A stretch of 64,000 bases of DNA, from contig PHSP01000001.1 in NCBI GenBank assembly GCA_002862125.1, forward strand, positions 372,001 through 436,000, given 5' to 3'. Positions 15,933-24,230 of the stretch are shown piece by piece; positions within the stretch are counted from its first letter, which is position 1; each line of letters begins with the position of its first letter. The notes beneath the pieces were generated by a model. The model did not search any database and had not been told where the DNA came from. It saw only the letters and a list, made by a program, of their open reading frames with translations. Source of the stretch: Methylobacter sp. KS41. Lineage in GTDB: Bacteria; Pseudomonadota; Gammaproteobacteria; Methylococcales; Methylomonadaceae. The translations under genes were made by a program, and so were the position numbers.

Positions 15933-18900
15933 TTAAAATGAATAGTGCCAAGTGGCGGCCAATGCGCCGCTCCGGTCAAGCTGATAACCGTTGTAATCAG
16001 TCATGACCGGTTGCAACCACTCAAAGCTGAGACTGTGATTAGCGAATTTCCCATCATGTATAGACACATTCAAGCCTAAACCGGTATCCAAAAACCGGCC
16101 GCCATAGTTGCTGGGATAATTAACGGTAGAAGACGTCATTTGCGGAAGATTGGTTTGGCCCTGAATACTGCCCTGCGCCGTATATAACATGCGCACCGAC
16201 GCCGATAACCAATTCAAAATCTGGTAACTGCCCCAGCCGGTAGCTTGAAAAACATCACCCAGCGCATAGCCATATCTGTTTATTCCCAAATGTTTCACGC
16301 CGCTTAACTGCGCGCCCCAACCCCAGTCTTTCTCCTGGCCGGTATAAGTCAGACTGGGTTTAAAATCCCAGGTGCCGCTGCCGGTTTGCATGCCATAATC
16401 CTGACTCATATCTCCAATCATTTGCTTGGCGGTGCCTGTCGGCGCGCTGACTCCGATACCGGCATGAATGTGATGGCCGTTTTTATCCAGCCCTTTCACC
16501 AGAGCCGTGATGATGGTGTCGCCCAAATTATTGGTGGTCATTCTCATGCCGCTCATAGCCATCATAGGATCTTCAAACCCGGTGAGAGACTGGCTCATGG
16601 TCATATCCATGCTCATCAGTTGCGGCATCACCATCAGATTCAACCAACTGGTTGGCGCATACATAATATCCAGCATGTACATTTGCATGCTCATCGAGGT
16701 CGGTCTGTATAAACAACCGCCCACGACATTGCCGCAAGCCTTGCTGACCACTGTCTGATCGCTGACCGCACTGGCGCCGTTCAGCATTTTGCCGTCTTGT
16801 CCGCTGTACATGTAGCGGAAGCCAGCCATCATGTCGCCGTTCTGCTTCATCATGTGGCCGAACATCACGCCGGCCGGCAACGCAGCGCCGTGCTCGTGGT
16901 GCATAGCATGCCCGCCGTCATCAGAGCCGCCGCCTGAAAACAGTTTGGCCGACAAATCAACGCTCAGATTGGCATGGGCGATGTAGTAGTTAAAATCGGC
17001 ATAACTACCCGTACCGCCGCCGCCAAGCTTTAAGCCGCCGGCATGGGTAACATACTCAAAGCTGGCATCAAGCTTCACGCCTTTGGCAAATAGCTTGCTT
17101 ATTGCGATACCGCCGCTCAAATCGCCGAACGCTGACAAACGGTAATCACTGGAGTAAAAACCATCTGATCTCGGCGCTAAAAAATAGGGCGCAAAAAAAT
17201 CGGCTTGCGATTGCGAATAGTAGCGGATGCTGGGCGTGACGACAATCCCCCCCGGCAAAGCTTGAAACCATTTCATGGAAAACGTATGGGAATTTATTCC
17301 CCAGTCGTCAATATAGAAGCGGTAATCGAAATGCAGCGTTGCATCAAACTCCTCAATAAAGTGATTCAACTGGTTGGAAATTGACCAGATATTTCGTTGA
17401 GTGGGACGATTTTCCCGGAATAGTTCAATTCCGACAACTTGCAGATTGGTAATTGCACTCCAGTCCGTTGAGGCATTATCGACCGACATTGCATAGTATT
17501 GTTCCGGTGTAATCACGCCGCGTATATAAACATCTTTGTAGGGATTGCTGAGATAGCCGTTTTGATTGGTGTAATTGATGCTGGATTGAAACACGGTATT
17601 TTTCGATAAGACCTGTGACAGACCGGCGCTAAATGAATTATAAAGACTGCTGGCATGCAAGGCCGGGTATTGAGTAGGCCCGTATTGCGCCGCATTCATG
17701 CCGCCCATGCCGGCCATTGTCATCGAGCTCGTATTGCGGCTTATGGTGTTGCTGCTCACTCCATAACCGCCGGTGATTGTAGTGAGTTTGTTATTGAACT
17801 CATGACTTAAGTTAAGCGCGCCGAAATTGGATAGAAAATCGGGTTCGTCAGACAGTCCGCCCGATACCCCCAAGGTATAGTCATCAAAATAATACTTGAC
17901 ATTAACTTGCGGCTGCGAACGAGTCTCCTGCGGCATGGTCTGGAATTTCTGAACAGTCGGGGTGCCTGTTGGAATCATGCTGTCGAGCACTTGCCGGTAG
18001 GCGGTAATCCCGGCCTGCTCGGTAAGCGCATTGACGGTTTGCATTTGCGTCGATAACGCAGAGGTCTCCGCGCTAGTAGCTGACCCGTACTGCGATAATG
18101 CAGTGTTGTATTGGGCCTGTAAGGTATTAATTGCATTGTTTTTATCCTGAAGCAATTGGGAAATAGCCTGTGAAATACTGCTTGATCCCTGTTGCAGCGA
18201 CTGCAAAAGCGTATCATAAGTAGCCTGAAGATTGTTAATGGTCGCCTGATACCCATTAGAGGCGTTGATCCAGGCATTGGAGGACGAGGCGTTGCCAACC
18301 ACTACATCGCCAATATTCAGCGCAAAATTGATGCCGTTTTGAGGTATGCCCGGATAGCCAAAGTAATGAATCCAGACCGCGTTAACGTCCTGGAAAGCCG
18401 AGTTCAAGGTCAGTACGCCGGTAAAACCATTGGCAACGGTTTGATAGGCAATCACATTGGGATAGTTTGTGCCATCGCCGCTGCTCAGGTTAGGATTGAC
18501 TGCCGTATTAAAGCCTAAAATTTCCCATTTTTCTTGAGGTCCGGGCGCCGTAGCGCCGACCTGGGGTTGAATCGTACCGAATGAATTATAGGTGGGATTG
18601 GCGCCATACATTGGATTGTTGCCGCTACTGCTTGTGAAAGTTTCGTTTAGAAGTATGGATTGCAAGCTGAATGCCGCGCCGTTCGTCGCCCGCATATAGA
18701 CGCCGGTGGAATCTGACGCGGAAAGAATCGAATGATTGCTGCCTGCCACAAGACCTCCACCCACGTGAATATGCTCAGTGCCATCTAAATAAACGGAACC
18801 AAACTCCATCCCTCCCTCAAAATAACAACGAACCGAGTTGCATGGACTACTTGTATTAGAAGCCCCCCCATAGGAGCTCCTCACTAAGCCGCTAAAATTT

Positions 18901-19757
18901 ATCAGTTCCGATGCATTGGGATCGGTGCTGGTATTGATCAACATCAAAGGCTGCGGGTTTTGAGCCTGCCAAGTGCTGAAATTGGCTTGAGCGGCTGCAA
19001 GATTATTGTAATCAACTGTTAATTCAACTGAATAACCCGACGCTTGTTTATTATAAAATTGCTCGATAACGGATTGATTGGTCTGATACTGCGAAGTAAT
19101 CCGCGCCAGCTCCGCCTGCTCGCAATTTTTATCCAACACCGAGCAAACCGTGGCTTGGGAACCGGCTGTGTTGTCCAGCAACGAAGTCAAGGCCAGTGTC
19201 GTGGGATTGTTCGTCGCTTTATCGATTGACCCAAGATTGAACGCATTCATGGTGGCTATGTCATTCGTGATATCGTTATGGTAGTTGATTGCGATCAAGG
19301 CTTGCTGCTGACTGTCCGTAGCATTGACGCTGGCTTGGGCGGCTGCGCTGGACTCCTGGTATGCCACAAAATCAGCAAGACCCATGGTGGTGAGCATGGC
19401 GGCGCTGGCAACCGGAGACGCGGAAGAAACTATATCGGCGCTAATAATTTGACTGGCTGAAATTTTCGGTTGATTCGCCATGGTTTCAGGCATGCTGAAA
19501 GCCGGCGAGGCGCCGCCGTAAGTGTCGCGATCAAGACTAAACGACAGTTCAATCCGCTCGGTCAATGGAATCAGGGCATCGGCATGATAAATATCAACCG
19601 ATATACGGTTACTGCTTTCCTGATAGTGGCCGTAACTTACATTGCTGAGAATATCGTTGGAAACCACCGCCGCTTGCGCGCTTAAACCTGGCAGACTCAA
19701 AGCCGCCGAAGTCAGAGCAGCCAGCGCTTTCCCGGTTTCCGGTTTAATTACAGCCAC
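15933..19757 (-). CDS. DUF3570 protein with a large insertion and a C-terminal outer-membrane transporter-like domain
   Basis: At 1,274 residues this is far larger than usual DUF3570 barrels (roughly 400). A signal peptide (ALTSAALSLPGLSAQA) and the DUF3570 start (1-110, ending YGGASP) are followed by a roughly 490-residue insertion. The insertion includes a PEP-CTERM-ectodomain-like section (KWEILGFNTAV, NAVWIHYFGYPG, about 310-490) and a coiled coil (500-600). DUF3570 then resumes (about 610-935). A His/Met-rich linker (HAMHHEHG) leads to a second barrel, about 958-1274, rich in Met (SMSMQMYMLDIMYAP, MSMDMTMSQSL), like putative metal-related outer-membrane transporters. The GTG start overlaps the DUF4266 gene by 14 bp, so translation is coupled. 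Function is unknown; a surface redox or metal role is an inference. Confidence 0.85.
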   Translation of the reverse strand: MAVIKPETGKALAALTSAALSLPGLSAQAAVVSNDILSNVSYGHYQESSNRISVDIYHADALIPLTERIELSFSLDRDTYGGASPAFSMPETMANQPKISASQIISADIVSSASPVASAAMLTTMGLADFVAYQESSAAAQASVNATDSQQQALIAINYHNDITNDIATMNAFNLGSIDKATNNPTTLALTSLLDNTAGSQATVCSVLDKNCEQAELARITSQYQTNQSVIEQFYNKQASGYSVELTVDYNNLAAAQANFSTWQAQNPQPLMLINTSTDPNASELINFSGLVRSSYGGASNTSSPCNSVRCYFEGGMEFGSVYLDGTEHIHVGGGLVAGSNHSILSASDSTGVYMRATNGAAFSLQSILLNETFTSSSGNNPMYGANPTYNSFGTIQPQVGATAPGPQEKWEILGFNTAVNPNLSSGDGTNYPNVIAYQTVANGFTGVLTLNSAFQDVNAVWIHYFGYPGIPQNGINFALNIGDVVVGNASSSNAWINASNGYQATINNLQATYDTLLQSLQQGSSSISQAISQLLQDKNNAINTLQAQYNTALSQYGSATSAETSALSTQMQTVNALTEQAGITAYRQVLDSMIPTGTPTVQKFQTMPQETRSQPQVNVKYYFDDYTLGVSGGLSDEPDFLSNFGALNLSHEFNNKLTTITGGYGVSSNTISRNTSSMTMAGMGGMNAAQYGPTQYPALHASSLYNSFSAGLSQVLSKNTVFQSSINYTNQNGYLSNPYKDVYIRGVITPEQYYAMSVDNASTDWSAITNLQVVGIELFRENRPTQRNIWSISNQLNHFIEEFDATLHFDYRFYIDDWGINSHTFSMKWFQALPGGIVVTPSIRYYSQSQADFFAPYFLAPRSDGFYSSDYRLSAFGDLSGGIAISKLFAKGVKLDASFEYVTHAGGLKLGGGGTGSYADFNYYIAHANLSVDLSAKLFSGGGSDDGGHAMHHEHGAALPAGVMFGHMMKQNGDMMAGFRYMYSGQDGKMLNGASAVSDQTVVSKACGNVVGGCLYRPTSMSMQMYMLDIMYAPTSWLNLMVMPQLMSMDMTMSQSLTGFEDPMMAMSGMRMTTNNLGDTIITALVKGLDKNGHHIHAGIGVSAPTGTAKQMIGDMSQDYGMQTGSGTWDFKPSLTYTGQEKDWGWGAQLSGVKHLGINRYGYALGDVFQATGWGSYQILNWLSASVRMLYTAQGSIQGQTNLPQMTSSTVNYPSNYGGRFLDTGLGLNVSIHDGKFANHSLSFEWLQPVMTDYNGYQLDRSGALAATWHYSF

Positions 19758-19968
19758 AACCGCCGCCCACTCCTATGTGGCCTCCTTGCGACGCTTCCCT
19801 AGCCGTAAAAATATGTTCACGGAAGTTATGAAGATTGGGATTGGGTTGAATAGCCATCTCAGGCTTGGCCAAATTGCCACGCTCCCATGGCGAAACATTA
19901 CTGCAAGCCGGCATGGCCAAAAGACCGCAATAAAAACAGATTCTCAAAAGCCTAAGTATCCGGTACAT
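19744..19968 (-). CDS. DUF4266 small lipoprotein
   Basis: This 74-residue protein has a hydrophobic leader ending LAMPAC (Cys22, a slightly atypical lipobox). It carries the DUF4266 signature: PWERGNLAKPEM at 27-38, REHIFTAREASQGG near 50-63, and the C-terminal GGGCGCN with Cys71 and Cys73. The family almost always neighbours DUF3570 and often TlpA-like and ApbE proteins, as here. It sits 17 bp after the TlpA-like gene and overlaps the DUF3570 start. The conserved C-terminal cysteines could bind metal or form a disulfide with the thioredoxin-like partner; this is an inference. No experimentally assigned function is known to me. Confidence 0.9.
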   Translation of the reverse strand: MYRILRLLRICFYCGLLAMPACSNVSPWERGNLAKPEMAIQPNPNLHNFREHIFTAREASQGGHIGVGGGCGCN

Positions 19969-19985
19969 GGATAGCTCCCTTTAAT

Positions 19986-20477
19986 TTACTCGGCTAATAA
20001 AGCCTGGATTTGCTCCCGTAACACCGGCTGATCGCTGTCCCGGTAACCAAGATGCACGTACCGGACTTTACCGGTTTTATCGATCAAGTAAGAGGATGGC
20101 ATGGCTTTCACTTCATAAGCTTTCGGGCATTCGCCGTCTGGATCGTAACCCGTTGGATAAACGACCGGATGGCTTTCTAAAAATTGACGGGCGGTCTCTT
20201 GATCCTCGTCAACATTGATAGCCACGATTTCAAAGCCATCTTTTTTGAGTTCATTAAACAAGCTATTGAAAAAAGGCATGGATTTTTGACAGGGACCGCA
20301 CCAGGTAGCCCAAAAATCAACCAAAACCACTTTGCCTTTATAATCATTCAATTTGAGACTGGTTTGCCGGGCTTGCATTTGTACGGGGCATACGGGCGGG
20401 ATTTGGCCTGCCTCAACCGCATAAACAGAATGCCAGTTACCAAGCAGTAGGGCCATTGAGAGGATTTTCTTCTTCAT
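19986..20477 (-). CDS. TlpA-like thiol:disulfide protein
   Basis: This periplasmic thioredoxin-fold protein of 163 residues has a signal peptide ending near Ala20. The active site is WATWCGPC (Cys60/Cys63), the cis-proline motif is AMPSSYLID, and the strand preceding the active site is KVVLVDF. Two extra cysteines (Cys30 and one in the GECPKAYE segment) are TlpA-like. It heads the operon TlpA, DUF4266, DUF3570, with 17 bp before DUF4266. Its probable role is to keep cysteines of the partner proteins reduced or exchange their disulfides. A strongly structured leader lies directly upstream (20529-20590). Confidence 0.9.
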   Translation of the reverse strand: MKKKILSMALLLGNWHSVYAVEAGQIPPVCPVQMQARQTSLKLNDYKGKVVLVDFWATWCGPCQKSMPFFNSLFNELKKDGFEIVAINVDEDQETARQFLESHPVVYPTGYDPDGECPKAYEVKAMPSSYLIDKTGKVRYVHLGYRDSDQPVLREQIQALLAE

Positions 20478-20528
20478 GTTCGTTCTTTCTTATTGGTTTA
20501 TTTGCACGACTTGGAGATGCTAAATGTG

Positions 20529-20590
20529 CCGGAAAATATCGAGGCTTCTTCCCCGCGTACCGGCCCAAACGGCCGGAACGGATTTTCCGG
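20529..20590 (-). promoter_or_regulatory. Nested inverted repeat in the leader of the TlpA operon
   Basis: CCGGAAAAT (20529-20537) pairs with ATTTTCCGG (20582-20590). Inside, CCGGCC (20560-20565) pairs with GGCCGG (20571-20576) around a CAAAC loop. The structure ends about 50 nt upstream of the TlpA start codon. I could not match it to a known riboswitch. It could be a leader structure or a terminator for the upstream VPVPA gene. The 270-bp gap holds no gene. Confidence 0.5.
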
Positions 20591-20746
20591 GGGACTTCAG
20601 CGTGCAATTGAGCGGGCGGCAATCTTTCTGTGTCATGCGCCACTAGCGCCTTCGGCCAGTGTTAAGGATTGTTTCACAGGACATCATGGCTGCTTTAAGA
20701 AAAGCCGGCGGAACCGGCGCATCCTTGCGGCGGTTACTAATGCGGC

Positions 20747-21574
20747 TTAAGCGGCCAGCCGGTGTTTACGTTGGCCAAAAAAGCCAAAACCCGCCAAGGC
20801 GCTGCCCATCAACCAGAAGGCCGCCGGCACCGGCACGGCTGAAACAGGGACAGCGCTGAACATAACAGTGGCGGTAGAGTTAGCAAGGCCTTCTTGATCT
20901 ACGTTCCACGCGCTATTGCCGCCTGCAACAACCGAATAGTCGCCTGGACCTAACAGGTAATTTACCAGCTGGGCGGTTCCTGTTCCGCCATCAGTAGCGC
21001 TGGTAATGAAATTGAGGGTGCGTTCGTTAGCTATTCTTTGAGCAATAGTGCCTGCCGCGGTGGTCAAGGAAAACGAACCGGCTGTGTTCACCAGGCCGCG
21101 TTCATCGGGGTAGACGCCCGCCGTATTTTGACTGGCGGGCGTATTGGGGGTGACGGTGGTGTATCCGTTTATTCCAGTGACATCAAACGATTGGTTAACG
21201 ACTGTTCCGCTATATAAACTAAAGCCAATCGCTGCCAGTGGATTGTTGGCGGCAGCAATACCGGAGTTAGTGATTTTAAGCGTAATATCCTCTGGACTGG
21301 TTAAGGTAAATTTGTACCAGACGACATCATCGGTCGATGCCAATGCACCTGCAAAATACGGCGGAGCAACTGCTGTATCCAAATTATTCGCGGGAACGCT
21401 CGGCCCCGGCTGAATCTGGCCCTGGTTCCAGCCATAGGTGGTATAACCGCTTGCAGTAAAGCCGGCACTCCCTAGATTGGTTATGTCTGTATAATCAACA
21501 TGAGCCAGCGCCTGATGGTTAAGCCCTAAAGCTAGAATTGCGGGCAGCAATCCCTGGATAAAGATTTGTTTCAT
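20747..21574 (-). CDS. VPVPA-CTERM sorting domain protein
   Basis: This 275-residue secreted protein has a signal peptide ending HQALA-HVDY. The beta-rich body includes a segment like bacterial pre-peptidase/PPC domains (VVWYKFTLTSPEDITLKI, about residues 84-101, and GPGDYSVVAGG near 213). The C-terminus is VPVPAAFWLMGSALAGFGFFG, listed here as motif plus helix, followed by the basic tail QRKHRLAA, an exosortase signal. It is on the same strand as the TlpA operon, 270 bp upstream, so a separate transcript is possible. The molecular function is unknown. Confidence 0.87.
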   Translation of the reverse strand: MKQIFIQGLLPAILALGLNHQALAHVDYTDITNLGSAGFTASGYTTYGWNQGQIQPGPSVPANNLDTAVAPPYFAGALASTDDVVWYKFTLTSPEDITLKITNSGIAAANNPLAAIGFSLYSGTVVNQSFDVTGINGYTTVTPNTPASQNTAGVYPDERGLVNTAGSFSLTTAAGTIAQRIANERTLNFITSATDGGTGTAQLVNYLLGPGDYSVVAGGNSAWNVDQEGLANSTATVMFSAVPVSAVPVPAAFWLMGSALAGFGFFGQRKHRLAA

Positions 21575-22478
21575 AGTTTATCTCCAAGTTTTAGTAAATA
21601 AGTGGTTTAAATTCTCAGTCAATATCGTCAATCACATTGCCTTATCACGATGGCGAAAAACTGAGCGGCATCAGAAATAGAAAGATTGATCCCGGATACG
21701 GTTTATCCTGTCATGCGCTTGAATGCATAAACACTGCGCGGCTTAACATCCCAAACAAGGATATGAAGTTTTAGACGCCGTTGTGAATGCGCAAGCCACT
21801 ATTCAGACTGGCCAATCCGATTTTCCCGTTGACGGGCCTGGTAACCCTGAACCCAGTCTTTATGAATATAAGCAATTACCGCACCATAAGTATTTTTATA
21901 TTTAAAAACAATAATATATATGTCTTAATAAGTAAAATAAGGACTTCAAAAATAAAAAACTGTGTTATTTAACATTTTTTATATGAGAAACGTTGTTATA
22001 TGGCCTTATTTTGCAAAATAATGCATATATACAATTGATTTATAATGTTAATTATATTATTTTCAATAAAAGCAAGCGCTCCGACTTGCTTTTTGGGATT
22101 GTCAAAACACTACAGCAGCCAGGGGGAATTAATGCTCATAACCGCCGGCGGATTCGGATACTGTTGCAGACTATTTTCCCGCATTGGCGGCACGGTCTTT
22201 TGCAGGCATCTTCGTTCCTCAATTTTTAGCGCTACAGAAGACAAGCATTGAAAATTTTGAAAAAAGTTTTCCCTTCTCACCCAACTTTAGCGAATTACTC
22301 CAGCAGTTTGCTCAAGTTTTTATGCACGGCCCTAACATAATAAAGATTCCTGAATTTCAGAGATCAGCAACATAACTTCCGGGATATATAGTACAATCAG
22401 CTCATCAGTAAGCTTCCCAAGCCATCGCAGTGTCCGTCAAAAGCGAAGATAAATTCCCAAAATATTTTCAGAGGAATA
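21575..22478. other. AT-rich intergenic region between divergent VPVPx-CTERM genes
   Basis: A 0.9 kb gap with a markedly AT-rich core (about 21860-22080). Short frames at 21787-21972 and 21993-22375 show no motifs and no ribosome-binding sites and are not called. It must contain both divergent promoters, but I cannot place them. Curved or silenced (H-NS-like) DNA would fit the composition; this is an inference. Confidence 0.5.
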
Positions 22479-23987
22479 TTGATGAAAAATACTAAAAATC
22501 GCTGGCTTATCATTCTTCCAGCCTTGTATTGGGCGCCGGGCGCTTTTGCAGACTACAAAGACAACATTGGCTATGCCGCCCTGCAAAGTCTGCTGGGCGG
22601 CAATACGCCAACAGGCGCAAATGTCAATGTCACTCAGGCTGAAGCTTCTGCGGTTGGCGTTACTGATCCTGCTTATCCTATCTATTCTCCGGACACCTCA
22701 AAGCCGCAATTCGCCTTTAAAAACTTCAGCTTTCCCGGCGCTCCAAGCACATCGCCATACGGCCATGCAACAAGCGTAGGCTCGCTTTTTTACGGCAACG
22801 ATGCGATCGCTTACGGCATTGATAATATCACCAGCTATGAAACCAATGGCTGGCTTAGAAGCATCGCGACCGCCAGCACATTTGCGCCCGTCAACGGCAG
22901 CCGTATTGCCAATCATAGCTGGGTCGGCAACGGTAATACGCCAGCCGAAACCGGACTTATTTTGCGGCTGGTTGACCGGCAAGTGCAAAATAACCAGTTT
23001 ATTCAGGTTGTCGGCATGGCCAACAGCGCTAGCAACTCACCGCTGTTAGGCAGCGCTTATAACGTAATCGCAGTAGGCAGAACAGATGGCGGACAAGATC
23101 ATGGCTCCAAAGCAGTTGATGCGGTTTATGCGGCCGGACGGACAAGGCCTGACCTGGTTGCGCCGGAAACGACAACCAGCGCGGCAGCGCCGGTAGTCTC
23201 CGCCGCTGCCGCGCTATTGGTCGAAACCGGGCATAACGGCGCATTGACTCTTTCCAAGGACTCGACCAACATAGCCGGTGTCGGCAAGGTTTATAACGCC
23301 GAGCGTGCGGTTACCGTCAAGGCGGCGCTGATGGCGGGAGCTGACCGGGTTACGGCCAATGGCTTCGGCGCCGCCAATATCACCGGTTACCGGAGCAACG
23401 GCCACCAAACCGCCAACGGTCTGGACGATCGTTTTGGCGCGGGACAAGTCAATATTCTGCATAGTTATCAGATTATCGCCGCCGGCGAGCAAAACAGCCT
23501 GGAAGATGGCGGCGCTAACCAAGGCGCGATTGATTCAAACGGATTTGATTATGATCCTTCGTTCGGAGGAAGCTACGGCAGCAATACTACCGCCACTTAT
23601 AAATTTAAAGCGGACACAAATTTGAACTTGTCCGCGTCGCTGGCATGGAATCTTGGCGTATCCAACGATGCCAGTCTAAGCACCACCTTACACCACCTGA
23701 ATCTTGAGTTATATGATTTAACTGCGCAGTCAACTTCCGCCTTCTCCGCAAGCTCCATCGATAACACAGAAAATATCTGGGTTAACTTAAAAACGGGACA
23801 TTACTACGAATTGTTGGTTAAGCCGGGCGAGACCGGCAATTTCTCTTGGGATTACTCGCTTGCATGGCGGATGAGTCCAATCATTACTGCCCCTGTTCCC
23901 GTACCCGGCGCATTTTATTTGTTCGCCAGCGCCCTCGCCTGGCTAGGTTTCACCATCCGCCGCAAAACCAAAGCTCTATCTCAATAA
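22479..23987 (+). CDS. Subtilase (S8)-like protein with VPVPG-CTERM tail
   Basis: This 502-residue protein has a signal peptide ending GAFA-DYKD. The body resembles S8 serine peptidases: GHATSVGSLFYG (His96), a glycine/asparagine-rich oxyanion section (VVGMANSASNS), and RPDLVAPETTTSAAAPVVSA with Ser234 in the nucleophile position. The catalytic Asp motif normally near the N-terminus (VAVxDTG) is replaced by ANVNVTQAEA, so activity is uncertain. The C-terminus is VPVPGAFYLFASALAWLGF followed by RRKTK, an exosortase tail. It may be a surface-anchored protease or pseudoprotease. Confidence 0.82.
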   Translation: MMKNTKNRWLIILPALYWAPGAFADYKDNIGYAALQSLLGGNTPTGANVNVTQAEASAVGVTDPAYPIYSPDTSKPQFAFKNFSFPGAPSTSPYGHATSVGSLFYGNDAIAYGIDNITSYETNGWLRSIATASTFAPVNGSRIANHSWVGNGNTPAETGLILRLVDRQVQNNQFIQVVGMANSASNSPLLGSAYNVIAVGRTDGGQDHGSKAVDAVYAAGRTRPDLVAPETTTSAAAPVVSAAAALLVETGHNGALTLSKDSTNIAGVGKVYNAERAVTVKAALMAGADRVTANGFGAANITGYRSNGHQTANGLDDRFGAGQVNILHSYQIIAAGEQNSLEDGGANQGAIDSNGFDYDPSFGGSYGSNTTATYKFKADTNLNLSASLAWNLGVSNDASLSTTLHHLNLELYDLTAQSTSAFSASSIDNTENIWVNLKTGHYYELLVKPGETGNFSWDYSLAWRMSPIITAPVPVPGAFYLFASALAWLGFTIRRKTKALSQ

Positions 23988-24105
23988 CCCAAAAATCAGG
24001 AGATTTGATGCGGTTTTTATTTCACATCACGGTAAAATGTTAAAGTGTTTATATTTCGCCGGATGAGCGCCTCGAAGATAGGACGCATACTCGATGCAAA
24101 GGTAC

Positions 24106-24135
24106 GGAATCGAGGCTGTAAAAAACCTCGATTCC
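24106..24135. terminator. Hairpin between convergent genes
   Basis: GGAATCGAGG (24106-24115) and CCTCGATTCC (24126-24135) form a perfect 10-bp stem with an A-rich loop. It lies between the convergent S8-like and PrsT genes and is a plausible bidirectional end-of-transcript structure. No strong T-run follows on either strand. Confidence 0.45.
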
Positions 24136-24230
24136 AGTGCGTAACATCAAAAGTCACTTCTCACGAACGAATATCTTGAATAATCGCGGCATGGGAGGCG
24201 CTCCCGCGTCGCTCGCAGTATTCCCCCTCG

